DNA of 64,000 nucleotides from Acrocarpospora phusangensis (GTDB taxonomy: Bacteria; Actinomycetota; Actinomycetes; Streptosporangiales; Streptosporangiaceae): the NCBI RefSeq assembly GCF_016862995.1, contig NZ_BOOA01000020.1, positions 1 to 64,000 of the forward strand, given 5' to 3'. The first letter of the stretch is position 1. Every line of letters begins with the position of its first letter. Shown here piece by piece: positions 51,878 through 62,900 of the stretch. The notes beneath the pieces are model-generated. The model ran no database searches and was not told the origin of the DNA. It worked only from the letters and a program-made list of their open reading frames with translations. A program made the translations under genes and the position numbers.

Positions 51878-52942
51878 ATGGCAGTGGGCCAGACTCCGAT
51901 GCAGCCGGGGTTGCTCTCCTCCACGGTGGGTTTCTGCGAGGACCGGCTGGCGCCGAACTCGATCTACGCGGTGCTGCACCGTGAGTGCCGGGCGTTGTTC
52001 CCCGATGAGATGTTCGCCGATCTGTTCGCCGCTGACGGCCGCAGGTCGGTGCCGCCGATGATCGTGGCGGTGGTGATGGTGCTGCAACGCCTGGAAGGGC
52101 TGTCGGATCGGGAAGCGGTGGATCGGTTCGCGTTCGATGTGCGGTGGAAGTACGCCGCCGGCGGCCTGGACTTCGACCATCCGGGGTTCGTGCACACGGT
52201 GCTGGTGGACATGCGGGCGCGGCTGGCCGCCTCGGATCGGCCGGACCGGATCTTCGAGCGGACGGTGGAGGTGGCCCGCCGGGCCGGGCTGGTGGGACGG
52301 CGGCGGGTCCTGGACAGCGCGCCGATCTACGACGCGGTGGCCACCCAGGACACCATCACGCTGATCCGCTCGGCGATCCGCGCTCTGCTGCGGGCGGCCG
52401 ATCACGTGCTGCGGGCCGGGCTGCGGGCGGTGATCTCCAGCGGGGACGACTACACGGGTACGGGCAAACCCGTCATCGACTGGAGCGACGCCGCCGAGCG
52501 GGAGGCCTTGGTCGATTCACGCGCCAAGGACGGGTATGCGATGCTGGGCGTCCTGGACGGGCGGACGCTGGAGCCGGAGGTGTCTCGGGCCGCGTGGTTG
52601 CTGGCCACCGTGCTCGGCCAGGACCTGGACCGAGACCAGGAGGACGGGGTCTTCCGGATCGCCCGCAAGGTCGCCGGGGACCGGGTCATCTCCACCGTCG
52701 ATCCCCAGGCCCGGCACGGTCATAAGACGGTGCGCCGTTCCTTCGACGGATACAAGGGGCATCTGGCCGAGGATCCCGACAGTGAGATCATCACCGCGAC
52801 CGTGGTGAGCGCGGGCAACGTCGGTGACGCCGAGCCCGCCGCCGGGCTGCTGGCCGACCTCCTCCGCTCCCGGGCCGAGGTCGGGCAGGCCGAGGTTTAC
52901 GGTGACGCCTGTAGGGTGCGGAAACTCAGCCGCCAAGGTTGA
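51878..52942 (+). pseudogene. IS1182-family transposase, C-terminally truncated
   Basis: ATG 51878 with GGGAGAGG upstream (the frame is open to 51785). IS1182 marks: STVGFCEDRLAPNSIYAVL, FADLFAADGRRSVPPMIVA, QRLEGLSDREAVDRFAFDV, LDSAPIYDAVATQDT (first catalytic Asp), DPQARHGHKTVRRSFDGYK (second). The frame leaves the family at GDACRVRK, before the catalytic Glu and C-terminal domain, where other IS material begins. It is inactive. 51595-51877 holds no other gene. Confidence 0.85.
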
Positions 52943-53225
52943 CCTGGGGGTTCGTGGCTCGAGCATGATGAGGTCTCGGGCATCCTGCTGACGGTGTCGT
53001 GGTGATCGGGCCAAGACGGCCGAGATCGTGGTGCTTCGTCATCAGGTCGCCAGGGCCAAAGCGTTCTCGGACGGTGAGAAGGGCCACGTGAGGGGATGGA
53101 TGGCGGACATCCTCGCTTGCGAACGGCGAACGCGGCCCTGATGATCTTGGGTGTCTAGTCCAGGTCGATCAAGAAGGGCCGCGTCCGCGTGCCATGCAAC
53201 ACCATCGCCATGCTCACCCGCCACA
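52943..53225. other. non-coding IS junction
   Basis: No intact gene. Around 53011-53055 the plus strand gives KTAEIVVLRHQVARAKA, the start-like text of an rve-type transposase (compare EILALRHQI at 49.9 kb), so it is a short scrap of one more element. The segment joins the truncated IS1182 transposase to the ISAs1-type transposase. Confidence 0.5.
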
Positions 53226-54416
53226 TTGAACGTCCGCACCACCACGCCCGTCACCGCCGAACCGCCCGACCTCACCGAGCTACCCGGACTCGCCCAGATC
53301 CTCAGCTCCGTTCCCGATCCCCGTGACCGGCGCGGACGCCGGCACCGTATCGGCTCCCTGCTCGCGTTATGCCTGATCGCGGTCATGAGCGGCGCCCGGT
53401 CCCTGGCCTCGATCGGCCGGTTCGCCCGCGACAGCGGCCCCGCCGTCCTGACGGCGCTCGGCCTGAGATGCGCGCACAGCCGCCCGGCTGCCAGCACCAT
53501 CGGACGGCTCCTGGCCAGCCTGGACGGCGACGCCCTGGACACCGCGACCGGCCGTTTCCTGGCCGCGCTGACCGCCCCCACCCTGACCGGCGCACCGGAC
53601 GACAGCCTCCCCGGTGGCCGTGACCTGCGCGGACTCGCCGTCGACGGCAAAGCCCTGCGCGGCACACGCACCAGCGGCGGCGGCATGGTCCATCTGCTGT
53701 CCGCCACCCTGCACGACGGACGCCACGTCATCACCCAGCGCCAAGTCCAGGACAAAAGCAACGAGATCAATTCATTCGGGCCGCTTCTGACGGGGCTGGA
53801 CCTGGCCGGCGTCGTCGTCACCGCGGACGCGATGCACACCCAGACCGGCCACGCCCAGCAGGTCATCGCCCAGGGCGGCGACTACATCCTCATCGTCAAG
53901 GCCAACCGGCCCGCCCTGCTGCGGCAGGTCAAAGACCTGCCCTGGAACCAGATCCCGCTCGGAGACCGCACCACCGGGACCGGCCACGGCCGCGCCGAGA
54001 TCCGCCGGATCAAGATGTGCGGCGTCCGCCCCGGCCTGCCCTTCCCCGGCGCTGTCCAGGCGATCCAGATCAAACGCCGCCGCATCCGCCGCGCTCCCGG
54101 CCGCAGGACAAAGATCACGATCAAGACCGTTTACGCCGTCACCAGCCTCACGCCCGGCCGCGCCACCCCCGCCCGCACCGGCCAACTCGTACGCGGGCAC
54201 TGGTAGGTGGAGCCACTGCACCACGTCAGAGACGTGACGATCGGCGAGGACGCCTCACGCGTGCGCACCGGAAACGCGCCACGTGCCATGGCCACCTTCC
54301 ACAACCTGGCGATCGGCCTCGCCGACGCTCTCGGCTGGACGAACATGACCGAGGCCGTGGAGCACTACCACACCAATCCCGCTCACGCTCTTCAGTGGTT
54401 CGGACTCACGATGTGA
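53226..54416 (+). pseudogene. ISAs1-family transposase with one in-frame stop
   Basis: The preferred start is TTG 53226 (LNVRTTTPV); the frame is open to 53151. LPGLAQILSSVPDPRDRRGR, IGSLLALCLIAVMSGARS, ASTIGRLLASLD, GLAVDGKALRGTR (first Asp), VTADAMHTQTGHAQ (second Asp), then the stop TAG at 54204-54206 after LVRGHW. The same frame goes on with [20 protein letters not shown] and [14 protein letters not shown], the C-terminal catalytic Glu region. One nonsense change thus inactivates an otherwise complete gene. Confidence 0.85.
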
Positions 54417-54429
54417 GAACGTTTCGGCC

Positions 54430-54790
54430 CTGATCAGGTCGCCGTGCTACGCCGCCAGGTGAACCGGCCTGATCTCCAGCCGGTGGATCGGGTCGTGCTC
54501 GCGGCCTTGTCTCGGATGCTTCCCCGCTCGTCGTGGGATGTCTTCTTCGTCACCCCCGCGACGTTGCTGCGCTGCACCGTGCCCTGGTGACGCGCCGCTG
54601 GACCTACCCTGCCCAACGCCCAGGTCGCCCCTCTACACGCGCGGACATCCGGGAGGCGGTGTTGCGCCTGGCCCGGGAGAATCCCACGTGGGGCTATCAG
54701 CGCATCAGCGGCGAACTGACCGGCATCGGCCTTCGGGTACCGCCCAGCACCGTACGCGACATCCTCAAAAGAGCCAGGCTTGGCCGGTGA
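54430..54790 (+). pseudogene. N-terminal fragment of an integrase-core transposase
   Basis: Across frameshifts: [40 protein letters not shown], then RRWTYPAQRPGRPSTRADI and NPTWGYQRISGELTGIGLRV, STVRDILKRARLGR. This is the HTH half of an rve-type transposase; the DDE half is missing. It is a different lineage from the IS at 49.8 kb (KRARL in place of KQEGI). Confidence 0.7.
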
Positions 54791-54918
54791 ACAAGCCGGT
54801 CGGGAAAGAGCGAGACCCGCGAGCCCGCTTTCGGAGGTGCTCTTATGGTCCTCAGGTGGATCTGACTTGACGTGAGGTGCCCTTAGCGATCTTCAGGCGG
54901 CACGGCGCGTGCCCAGTC

Positions 54919-55060
54919 CGTGCCCATGAGCAGCCAACGAGCAACACCTTGCGATCTCGCCTCGATATCGAGGCCCCAAATCGGGAGGAATCGGCAGGTC
55001 AAATGGGGACAAAGGTGGTGGGGCGCCAGGGATTCGAACCCTGAACCTACGGATTAAAAG
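54919..55060 (-). repeat. 142-bp direct repeat B with tRNA-Lys(UUU) 3' half (att-like)
   Basis: Partner of 46609-46750. The 45 bases 55016-55060 are nearly identical in the two copies (one base differs in the acceptor strand: GCGCCCC against GCGCTCC). It marks the left border of the A/T-richer island that carries the SMC-type operon. The 5' tRNA half is absent here too. Confidence 0.8.
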
Positions 55061-55874
55061 TTCGAGGGTTGGATGCCGTCCACTGTCGCGGTGTGTCGAG
55101 TCCTGCCGTTTTGCCCGCTGACATCCCGGATTTAGTGCCGGTCGGTAGCGGCCCGTGCCGCGTCGTATCACGTACCAGCGAGCAACCGCCGAGCAACCGA
55201 GAACTACCCGTCTGGGCTTTACCGAACCACAGGGGACGCGAACTAGGCCCAGGTCTTTACACTGGCTTGCCCTGTTAAGGGGGCCGAGCGGCTCCAGGCA
55301 CGGTGGCAGTGGTGGCGCTGAGGGGGACAGCTTCGGCGGCCAGTAGGAATCTAACCACGCAACGCGTGGTGCCTCGCTGTCCATCTGATCAGTTCCTGAT
55401 GGTGAACCGGAAGTCGATCGATCAAATCAACCGATCGGCAGTCCCGGCCGCCTCGATCGCTACCTCCTCGTTGCCGAGCAGTCGCACATGTCCTCGGCGG
55501 GTCGAAGAGCGACTCCATCGTGATCGCACCGCGCGGCATCCCGTCGCTGGCTTCGCCCCGGCCTGAGCAAGCACATCTTGCAGCAGAGCTGCGAAAACGG
55601 GACACGCTGTTCAAAGCTCGTTGGGATGCATAGCCCGAAGTTCAGGCGGCCTGTGTAGCAATTGAGCGTAGTTCGGTGGCACGTACTCGCTTCCAGAAAC
55701 GGTTCGCGGTGTTGGACGACGAAAAGATCAAGACAAAAAGGTGAGATCGGGGCAATTTGTCACCAAGTTGGACTCCATTGGATAGTTTCTCGGCCATTCA
55801 TGGAATTAAGTCGGTAAGGTCTAGCATCTACTGATGCAGGTGATGCCTCGTTTGCGGTCCGAACAAGATCACCA
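55061..55874. other. non-coding left edge of the defence island
   Basis: No convincing gene in either direction. The sequence shifts from GC-rich, repeat-like text (GAGCAACCGCCGAGCAACCG at 55183 echoes the outer part of the att-like repeats) to A/T-richer DNA from about 55660. The last 150 bp must carry the promoter of the SMC operon; ATTGGATAG...GGAATTAAG near 55775-55815 is a candidate but not a clear -35/-10 pair. Confidence 0.5.
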
Positions 55875-57293
55875 ATGGCATGGCGAGCCATAGATCAAGG
55901 TGGGAGTGTGCACCTCTTATTCGGCGAACGTGAGGGGCGGGAGCGGGCCTCTATTGGCGGCCTGCCGCCTGGAGTCGTCGCAGTAACGGTTCCCGTACGG
56001 CGCAACGGCCAGGGCCATTTGCCTCGGAACAAGCGCGGTCAGCCCAACATCGAGATAGTCGATCTTGTCGCGGAAGGCCCTACGAGTGCGTATCGGCCAC
56101 CGGAAACCCTGGATTCGCGCGAGCTGATCTTCGCTTTGGAGGCTGGGCGCAGAGATTGGGCTACGGTCGTCGGCTATTTCGGTGCCGACCGGGTATCGCA
56201 GAAGGCGATCGATTTGGTGGTGGCCGGTGGAGTGATCCTTCGGTGCGCTGTCGACGACGATCTTGACCTAGCGCAGCCGCTCAGTTGGCGTCGGTCGCAC
56301 TCGTGGTCTCTCATGCATGTCGATGTCCTCCATGATCTTCGTGGTCGGCCAGATCCGGACGCGCTCCGTGGTGAGCTGATCAGGAAGATGATGGACGTCT
56401 CCGAGTTGGATGGCGAGCGCACGCTCCTCGAGGCTGTTGCCTCCAGGTCGCCGCTACGTGTGCCGAACGGATCCGCGACTCGGGCCGGCGCATGGAGCGT
56501 CTATGAGCACGCGTTGCGTGCAGCCATCGTGTGGTTTCCGCACAACGCAGACGGTGGCGACAAATTGACGGCCAACGACCTCGCAGGCAGAGCCTTCTTG
56601 GACTCCAAGGCTTGGACGCCGGAGCGTGAGGCCGCCTTTTCCAACCTGATCGGCCAGGGGTTTGACCAAGCCGTCGATAAAGCGGACACCGACTTGCGGC
56701 TGCGTGGTCCGTTGACGTGGACTCTTGGCAGCGTGGCCGCTGATGCGAACGTGGCTAGGCCGTGGATCGCGCTCCCTGCGCGCGGAATACGTGCTGCGGG
56801 CAATGTCTCATGCAGCGCTGTCGGTGTGCTGATTGTAGAGAATGCCGACACCTTCGAAAAGGTGTGCAAGATTCCCGGTGTACCCGAGCGCTGGCTGTGT
56901 GTCTGGGGTGAAGGCTACTCAAGCGACGGAATGGTGCACCTCCTGCGCGATCTTGATTTGCCGGTAGCGGCGTGGTGCGACTTGGACGCCCATGGTATTC
57001 AAATTATTCATGTGCTGGAAGGAAAACTTGGCCGACTGGTTCACTCGCTTGGCATGGACCTCGAATTATGGGAAAAGACCCCACACCGCAAGAATCAGAA
57101 GGCAAAAACTGTTGACGGAGACAAAAAGCTGGCTGCAAAGCTTGCTCTGAAAGGGCCGGTATCCTTGCGGCCACTCGCCAAAGAGATCGCTAAGTATGGA
57201 GGGTCGTGCGAGCAGCAACCGATCCAAGAAGGCGTGCTGCCATTGTTGCCCCGGCTCCTTGAAAACGTGATCGCTGGAGCTGGCCGTGCCTGA
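55875..57293 (+). CDS. jetD: JetD-like Toprim nuclease subunit (Wadjet-type)
   Basis: 472 aa from ATG 55875; GTG 55908, with AAGG nine bases before it, is an equally likely start. The N-terminal 300 residues show no motif that I recognise. The C-terminal third is a JetD/DUF2220-like Toprim domain: VLIVEN (E322), LCVWGEGYSS, then WCDLDAHGIQII (D369, D371) and the closing segment SLRPLAKEIAKYGG. All three acidic residues that bind metal are present, so it should cut DNA. In Wadjet, JetD is the nuclease recruited by the SMC motor after loop extrusion on small circular DNA. Here it is the first gene, not the last. Its last 8 bp overlap the next start. Confidence 0.82.
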   Translation: MAWRAIDQGGSVHLLFGEREGRERASIGGLPPGVVAVTVPVRRNGQGHLPRNKRGQPNIEIVDLVAEGPTSAYRPPETLDSRELIFALEAGRRDWATVVGYFGADRVSQKAIDLVVAGGVILRCAVDDDLDLAQPLSWRRSHSWSLMHVDVLHDLRGRPDPDALRGELIRKMMDVSELDGERTLLEAVASRSPLRVPNGSATRAGAWSVYEHALRAAIVWFPHNADGGDKLTANDLAGRAFLDSKAWTPEREAAFSNLIGQGFDQAVDKADTDLRLRGPLTWTLGSVAADANVARPWIALPARGIRAAGNVSCSAVGVLIVENADTFEKVCKIPGVPERWLCVWGEGYSSDGMVHLLRDLDLPVAAWCDLDAHGIQIIHVLEGKLGRLVHSLGMDLELWEKTPHRKNQKAKTVDGDKKLAAKLALKGPVSLRPLAKEIAKYGGSCEQQPIQEGVLPLLPRLLENVIAGAGRA

Positions 57294-58650
57294 GGTCGAT
57301 ATCGGCGAAGTTCTGAATGAGGACGACCGCGCGGACATCTTCCAGCCGACGGAACAGATGAATATATTCGATTCTAATCGCCAGCAGCTGAGCCACACAG
57401 AACAGAAAGCAACCTGGAAGTCATTTGCCGCTCCACTAACCAGTCGGGCTGGAGCTGTAGTCGAGGAACCCGATCTCGTCGAGATGGTTGTTGCGATCAT
57501 CGGCGTATACTCGGAACATCACGGCGAGAACGGAATGACGTTTGCACAGATACGGGAAACGCTTCTCCGTCACGGGGTAACCATTTCGCCTACAGCTATA
57601 AATGCTAGATTAGAGCATTTGCATGCTGAAGGGTTCCTGGAGAGCTATCTCCCAAAGGTATATCAAGGAAAATATGTCATCAAACCGGCTGGATTGGTTG
57701 GTGCGCTGGCGGCCCAGCGTGTGGTTGAGCATGGTGGAATTGACGAAATGGTGTTGCTCTTAGACCGGACACGGGCTGCACTTCAAATGGACCACCCCGA
57801 TCCACGAAGGGTACTCAACCACCTGCAGACATGTCGCTTCACGCTGACTGTTTTTGCAAGAGACCTACAACGTTGCGTGGCAACAGGAACTTCGGCTGAG
57901 CTCATAACTACGGGACGTCAGCACGACCACAGTGGTTACACCCAACAAGTGGCTGACCTCAACGCGCTTGTGACCTCCCGCTTTGCGGGCGTCTATGAGC
58001 TCGAGGACGCGGGCGCAGCTCTTATAGAAGCTGAACAGTTCTATCGGGCCCAGGTTCGTGCAGCCATCGGCAAGGTTCTTGCTCAGGGTGGTGCGAGTCT
58101 CAATTTCGACGTCCTGACACCACGCGAATACGAGGACGCAGCGATCACGAGCAGCCTCGATGCTCTCGCCGCAGTGGGCGCCCATCTCGTCGCGGATGCT
58201 CCAGAAATTGTGATCGATGTCAGCCTGATGATCAACGCTCTGGACCACTACCGGCCACGGTCGAAGCATCGGATTCGCCCACCTGAACCACCTGCGGGCG
58301 CTCACGACCCCGATCCAATTGCCGCAGTCGAACAAGCAGCGAGGGAGGCAAAGCGCCGTCGGCGGCTTGGCCTGGAAGCACTACTTGGCGGAAGATCCGA
58401 AGCTGATTTAACCGAGGCGATGAAGACCAGTTGGCCGGCGGCACTCCAAATACTCACGGACGCGATGGCTTTGGATTCCGACAAAGACGAGCCCTTCGTG
58501 CTGACCATCGACGAGCATCTGCTGGTCGATCGAGAGGCACCGGTTACCTACCTGCACCCTGCACGGCTGATTCGCACCGATGTGATGCCGGAAAGCTTGG
58601 AATCAAAAATCGACCAATTGAACACCACGGACGGCGGTGACCGTGACTAG
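57286..58650 (+). CDS. jetA: kleisin-like subunit (JetA/MukF-like) of the SMC system
   Basis: 454 aa from GTG 57286 with GGAG upstream, inside the end of jetD. A winged-helix-like region lies at about 65-140 (EEPDLVEMVVAIIGVYSEHH, TFAQIRETLLRHGVTISPTA, INARLEHLHAEGFLES), as in the N-terminal dimerisation domain of MukF and JetA. A long helical middle follows, and a Lys/Arg-rich linker near residue 355 precedes a second small domain. No enzyme motif. By position and layout it should bridge the two ATPase heads of the SMC protein. Sequence similarity to known JetA is not obvious by eye, so the assignment is from architecture and context. Confidence 0.65.
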   Translation: MPEVDIGEVLNEDDRADIFQPTEQMNIFDSNRQQLSHTEQKATWKSFAAPLTSRAGAVVEEPDLVEMVVAIIGVYSEHHGENGMTFAQIRETLLRHGVTISPTAINARLEHLHAEGFLESYLPKVYQGKYVIKPAGLVGALAAQRVVEHGGIDEMVLLLDRTRAALQMDHPDPRRVLNHLQTCRFTLTVFARDLQRCVATGTSAELITTGRQHDHSGYTQQVADLNALVTSRFAGVYELEDAGAALIEAEQFYRAQVRAAIGKVLAQGGASLNFDVLTPREYEDAAITSSLDALAAVGAHLVADAPEIVIDVSLMINALDHYRPRSKHRIRPPEPPAGAHDPDPIAAVEQAAREAKRRRRLGLEALLGGRSEADLTEAMKTSWPAALQILTDAMALDSDKDEPFVLTIDEHLLVDREAPVTYLHPARLIRTDVMPESLESKIDQLNTTDGGDRD

Positions 58651-59938
58651 CGATCAGGCCGAGGCGGCTCGGTACACCGAGTGCCCTGTGCAAGGGCAAG
58701 CCTCTGTGGGTCCTGGTGCGCTAATTCTTGCCCGTATCCGAGCAGGCGGCGATATCGAGCTGCCGAGTGACCGCTCAGCGCTGGCTCAGGCGGCCCAGGC
58801 TGCCGCCGCGTCGGACAGGCGGCTTGGTGAACTGGAGGTAGGTCCCAATCGAACGATCCTCGTCAGAGGATGGCTCGACGATGCGGCGCCCAACCCCAAC
58901 CTGCACCCTTCTGCTCCAGCTCCTACCCTGTCGCCCATCTCAAACCTGGTCTGGGCAGCCTGCCTAGGCGCGGCATGGCCAGAACCAGAGTCGGATCCGT
59001 TCCCGGGGCACCCATTTTCCCGCCATTCGATCCTCACGACCTGCACTGACCTCGGCGCCGACCGAAATACCGTCGTATCGGCGTTGGACACCACGTTGCC
59101 CGGAGCTGGCCTTGTCAGGTGGAGCGGAGCTCGAGGAACGCTAGGACCAGCCGCTGCTGCTCTTCCACTGACCACGTGGGCCCAACTGCGACGGATCCAT
59201 GACCGTCTGCCTCAACCGACGGATTCCGATTCCGCGTCGGCGAGTGATGAGCAGGAGACGGGCTCGCTACCTGCACTATCCGTGGCAGGCGTCCGATGGT
59301 TAACTGCCGAGGGGCGAGCGCCGGCGAGCGACTTCGACACCACGGTGCGAATGATCGTGTGCGCGTTAGATATGGCTGACGGTTCGGTTGACCGAGACGA
59401 TCTGCCGATGCTCGCCGATCCGACAATCCAGTCAACGGTTGAGTCAACGCTCGCGCAATCTGGCCGAAGTCTCATTTCGCTGAGTGCGCGCGAATGGATC
59501 ACCGGATATCCGGACCCGATAGCGGAGGCACTTGTCTGTGAAGGGACCGGAACCCTGCATCCCACACAGCGAGCAGTACTCGCCCTTGTACTCATTCATA
59601 CGGTAGCGATTCCGCGGAGTAAGAACCCTCGCCTTGACGATAGATGGACCAGCAAGAATGGCGTCCAACTCGACAAGATAATCGCTAACCGGGCGATCAA
59701 TCGCACAGCCGCCACGAACGCTTTACGCGCACTTCGTCGCGCAGGCTTCATCGCGAGCGCTCAGAGTGGTGGATACGTTCCTGGTCCTGCCCTATCTCGG
59801 CTGACCGCGAAACAACGAAACATGCTCTGGGAAGACATGATCGTACTTGGCAGGCCTCACGGCAACATGGCTCAACGCATCAGAGACGCACGCAATGACG
59901 TTACCGGAGTTAACGAGGGAGCTGGGAAGAGTCGATGA
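58637..59938 (+). CDS. KITE-like subunit (JetB/MukE position) of the SMC system
   Basis: 433 aa from GTG 58637, overlapping the kleisin gene by 14 bp. Two regions look like winged helices: ILTTCTDLGADRNTVVSALD (about 135-155) and KIIANRAINRTAATNALRAL, RRAGFIASAQSGGYVPG (about 350-395). KITE proteins (MukE, JetB) are tandem winged helices that bind the kleisin. At 433 residues it is about twice the usual JetB size, with an acidic spacer (SDSASASDEQETGS) near residue 200. Function inferred from fold hints and operon place. Confidence 0.6.
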   Translation: MTVTSDQAEAARYTECPVQGQASVGPGALILARIRAGGDIELPSDRSALAQAAQAAAASDRRLGELEVGPNRTILVRGWLDDAAPNPNLHPSAPAPTLSPISNLVWAACLGAAWPEPESDPFPGHPFSRHSILTTCTDLGADRNTVVSALDTTLPGAGLVRWSGARGTLGPAAAALPLTTWAQLRRIHDRLPQPTDSDSASASDEQETGSLPALSVAGVRWLTAEGRAPASDFDTTVRMIVCALDMADGSVDRDDLPMLADPTIQSTVESTLAQSGRSLISLSAREWITGYPDPIAEALVCEGTGTLHPTQRAVLALVLIHTVAIPRSKNPRLDDRWTSKNGVQLDKIIANRAINRTAATNALRALRRAGFIASAQSGGYVPGPALSRLTAKQRNMLWEDMIVLGRPHGNMAQRIRDARNDVTGVNEGAGKSR

Positions 59939-62900
59939 CTGCGGAACTGTTGCCAGGCCTGGCCAGGCCTAAGCGTGGAGTAATTGGAACGCGCCAGCTT
60001 GTACTGATTCAGACGCTAGACATTGCACGGCTCACCAGCCATCCGGTAGGGCTGATACCCGAAACGTTTATTGCCGTTACGGGAATGGGGCCGGTCGATT
60101 CAAACGAGTCGGGAAAGACCAGCTTCCTGGCCGCAGTTGCTCTGCTACTTGGCGATCCCGAGTGGCGCGTAGGCGGTAACGGCGCCGCCGGGGTCGCGGC
60201 GTTGTTGTTTGAACCGGTCACTGCCGGAATCGCCACCGGAGCCAGTGCTGCCACCGAAGGCTATATTGCAGGAATCTTCGCTGACCCCGATCGTATCCCA
60301 GAGTCCGCGCATACGGTCTGGATGAAGATCTCCTCTAGTGCCCCCTATATTCAGGTGCGGCACGCTGCTGGAGTTCATCTGGCGAGAGGGATAGACGACC
60401 GGGAAAGGCACGCAACGGCGCCCCAAGTGTTCCGCTCTCTGGCTGGTGACGTACTGGGCGGAGGTGAATTTGCCGAAGTTCTGTACGGCCGAAGTCCTCG
60501 CGTCCTGGCGTACGTCGCTAGCCGAGGCCAAGTCCGCTCTCGCCCTTCCTTATTAAAGCTGGATGCGGGTACGTTCACACCTGAGCAAATCGGAGATTCC
60601 CTCATTGCCCTCACAGGCAGGGCGACGCTCTTCGAAAGGGATGAGGAAGACCGCCGCGGCCTCGCCGCTAAGCAAGCCGAGTTGAACACGCACAGGGAAA
60701 ACGACCGGGTGTTCACGGACAAGGAAGATAAGATTCTCAGGCAAGTTGACGCGCGTGAGGATCTTCGAAATCTGATACGCAGCGCTGTCAGGCTAAGAAG
60801 CGCCAGCCTTGCCCGCTCAGTGATAGACAGCCATGCACGAGCAGAATCGGCCAAGTATCTCCACGAGAGAGATACCAAGGTTCGCAGTCGTTTGGCGAAC
60901 GATGTCGAATTCCTCGCCGGGAAGCGGACGGAACTCGGCAGCATTAAAGGGCTTCAACAAGCTCTAGACAAAGCCAACGATGATTTCGAAAGGGCGGCCG
61001 GAGCCCACGAACAAAGCCTTCAAACCGATGGGCAACTTGCGCAAAAAGAGGCCGGCCTGAACGAGCAGATTGACGAGACCCGCCGTGCAGCCAACGGGTA
61101 TAACCTCGCGACCGAGTTGAGTGCAAAGGACGCAATCGCCAAGAGTGAACTGCTTCTTGAAGCCGTGGGTGAAGCGAAGGGTGATCTAAAGGCCGCAACG
61201 GAGGCGCTCGGCGAGGCCCGCCAAGCAAGAGAGCAGGCTGAATCAGGACAGTTCGGTTCAGCCGGTGAGGCCATTCGCCGGCTGGAACAGGAGAATATCG
61301 AAGCCACCTCTCTTGTCGCCTCGGTTCGCCTTCATGCCTCACATCGACACACCTGGGAAGCGCGACTCGCCCCCTGGCAAGACGCCATCCTGATCGCCCG
61401 AGACGATCTGGCTTCCGCTCTACCCCTACTGCGTGACCGTCCGGGAACGATCCTGATCTCTGAACCATCTGAAGATCCGGATGGTAGTCAACGCGACAGA
61501 TTGATTCTCCCAGAGGGTATAGCATCGGCTCCCGCCCGTGCTGCTCATTTCTTGAACTCTCTATGCAGTCAAGAAGCTACAGGCGAGCCAATCTTCCATG
61601 TTAAAGATGAAAGTTCCGGCATTCGCATTGTCGGTGAGTTTGAGACGCCGATTGTTGGACATGACGACTTGATAGCCCATTGGGACCGGCGAGTTGCCGA
61701 TGCGACTCGAGCCCACGGCGGTTACTTGTCGGCCCTGAAGCAAGCCACCGCGCACTCAGACTTGGCGAAGTTAAATGCCGAAAGAGCTCAGGCGGCCGAG
61801 AGACTGGCCGACCTCCTGGGCAAGAAGGGAGTGGCGCAGCAACAACTCAGTGCCCACCGAACCGAAGTGATGCCATTATTGCGAGGAGCTCGTGACACGA
61901 TGGCGCTCGCACTCAAAGCGGCGAATAAGGCGGTCGACGACTATACAAATTCTCTCAACGAGATCAACAGCAAACTGCTACAGGCGCAATCGGCTCTCCG
62001 TGAAAGGGATGCCGCCATCGCCAAATACGAGGCGGCCATTCGTCCCGACGATACCGTCCTAGCAGTGTGGGGGCGCGGACTTGACGCTGCGCTACGTGAG
62101 CTTGGCTGGCCCGGGCTGGAGGTCGACGAGGAGTATGACGTCCTTATCGACCAGGCTGAGCCACCTGTGCGCAGTGTCGACGGCGGGGACATAGAACGAA
62201 GAAGCGCTTCGCTGCTGCTACGAACCGCCAATGACAAACTCGTTGAGGCGGTCGCCAGATTTCGCGTATACCCAGAGGCAGGTGGAGCTCCGCCGACTGA
62301 TGTCGCCGATAGCGTAGCTGCCTACTTGACGAGTCGAGACAACGCAGAAGGCCCTTCTGCCGACCTTTTGGCCAGCACGCTCGGTGTTCTCACGGGCTGG
62401 CTTGACGACTTCGCTGAGCGAGATGCATCAGCTCATGACGATGTCTTGCGCGGTCGTATGCAACGTGCGCAGGTGACAGAGTTCGCCGAGGCAAAATGCC
62501 GCGAGCTTGAAGAGGCTTTGGGGGTGACCCAAGGTGCGATCCGCCAGCGTGCATCATCAGCACTTGACCGGATCAGTCAGGCCCTTGACTCACTCAACCG
62601 CCGGGCACCTAATGGGCTGGGTGCCAGACTGGACTATTCCATCACGCCGCCGAGCGCTCCGGACAAGAAGTGGGTCTGCCAGGTCACGCCGAGATGGCGG
62701 CGAAATCCGGCGGGGCCGATGCTTGCGTACGACAACGTAACCAATACTGCACAAGAAAAACTCTTCTCAATTCACCTCGTCCTGGCAGCGTTGCTGGCAG
62801 CCCCAGACTCTCGAGGGCGAGCACTGATTCTCGATGAACTGGGCGATTCGCTAGGCTCGGAGCACCGCAGGGAAGTTCTCGATGTAATTGCCGCCGTTGC

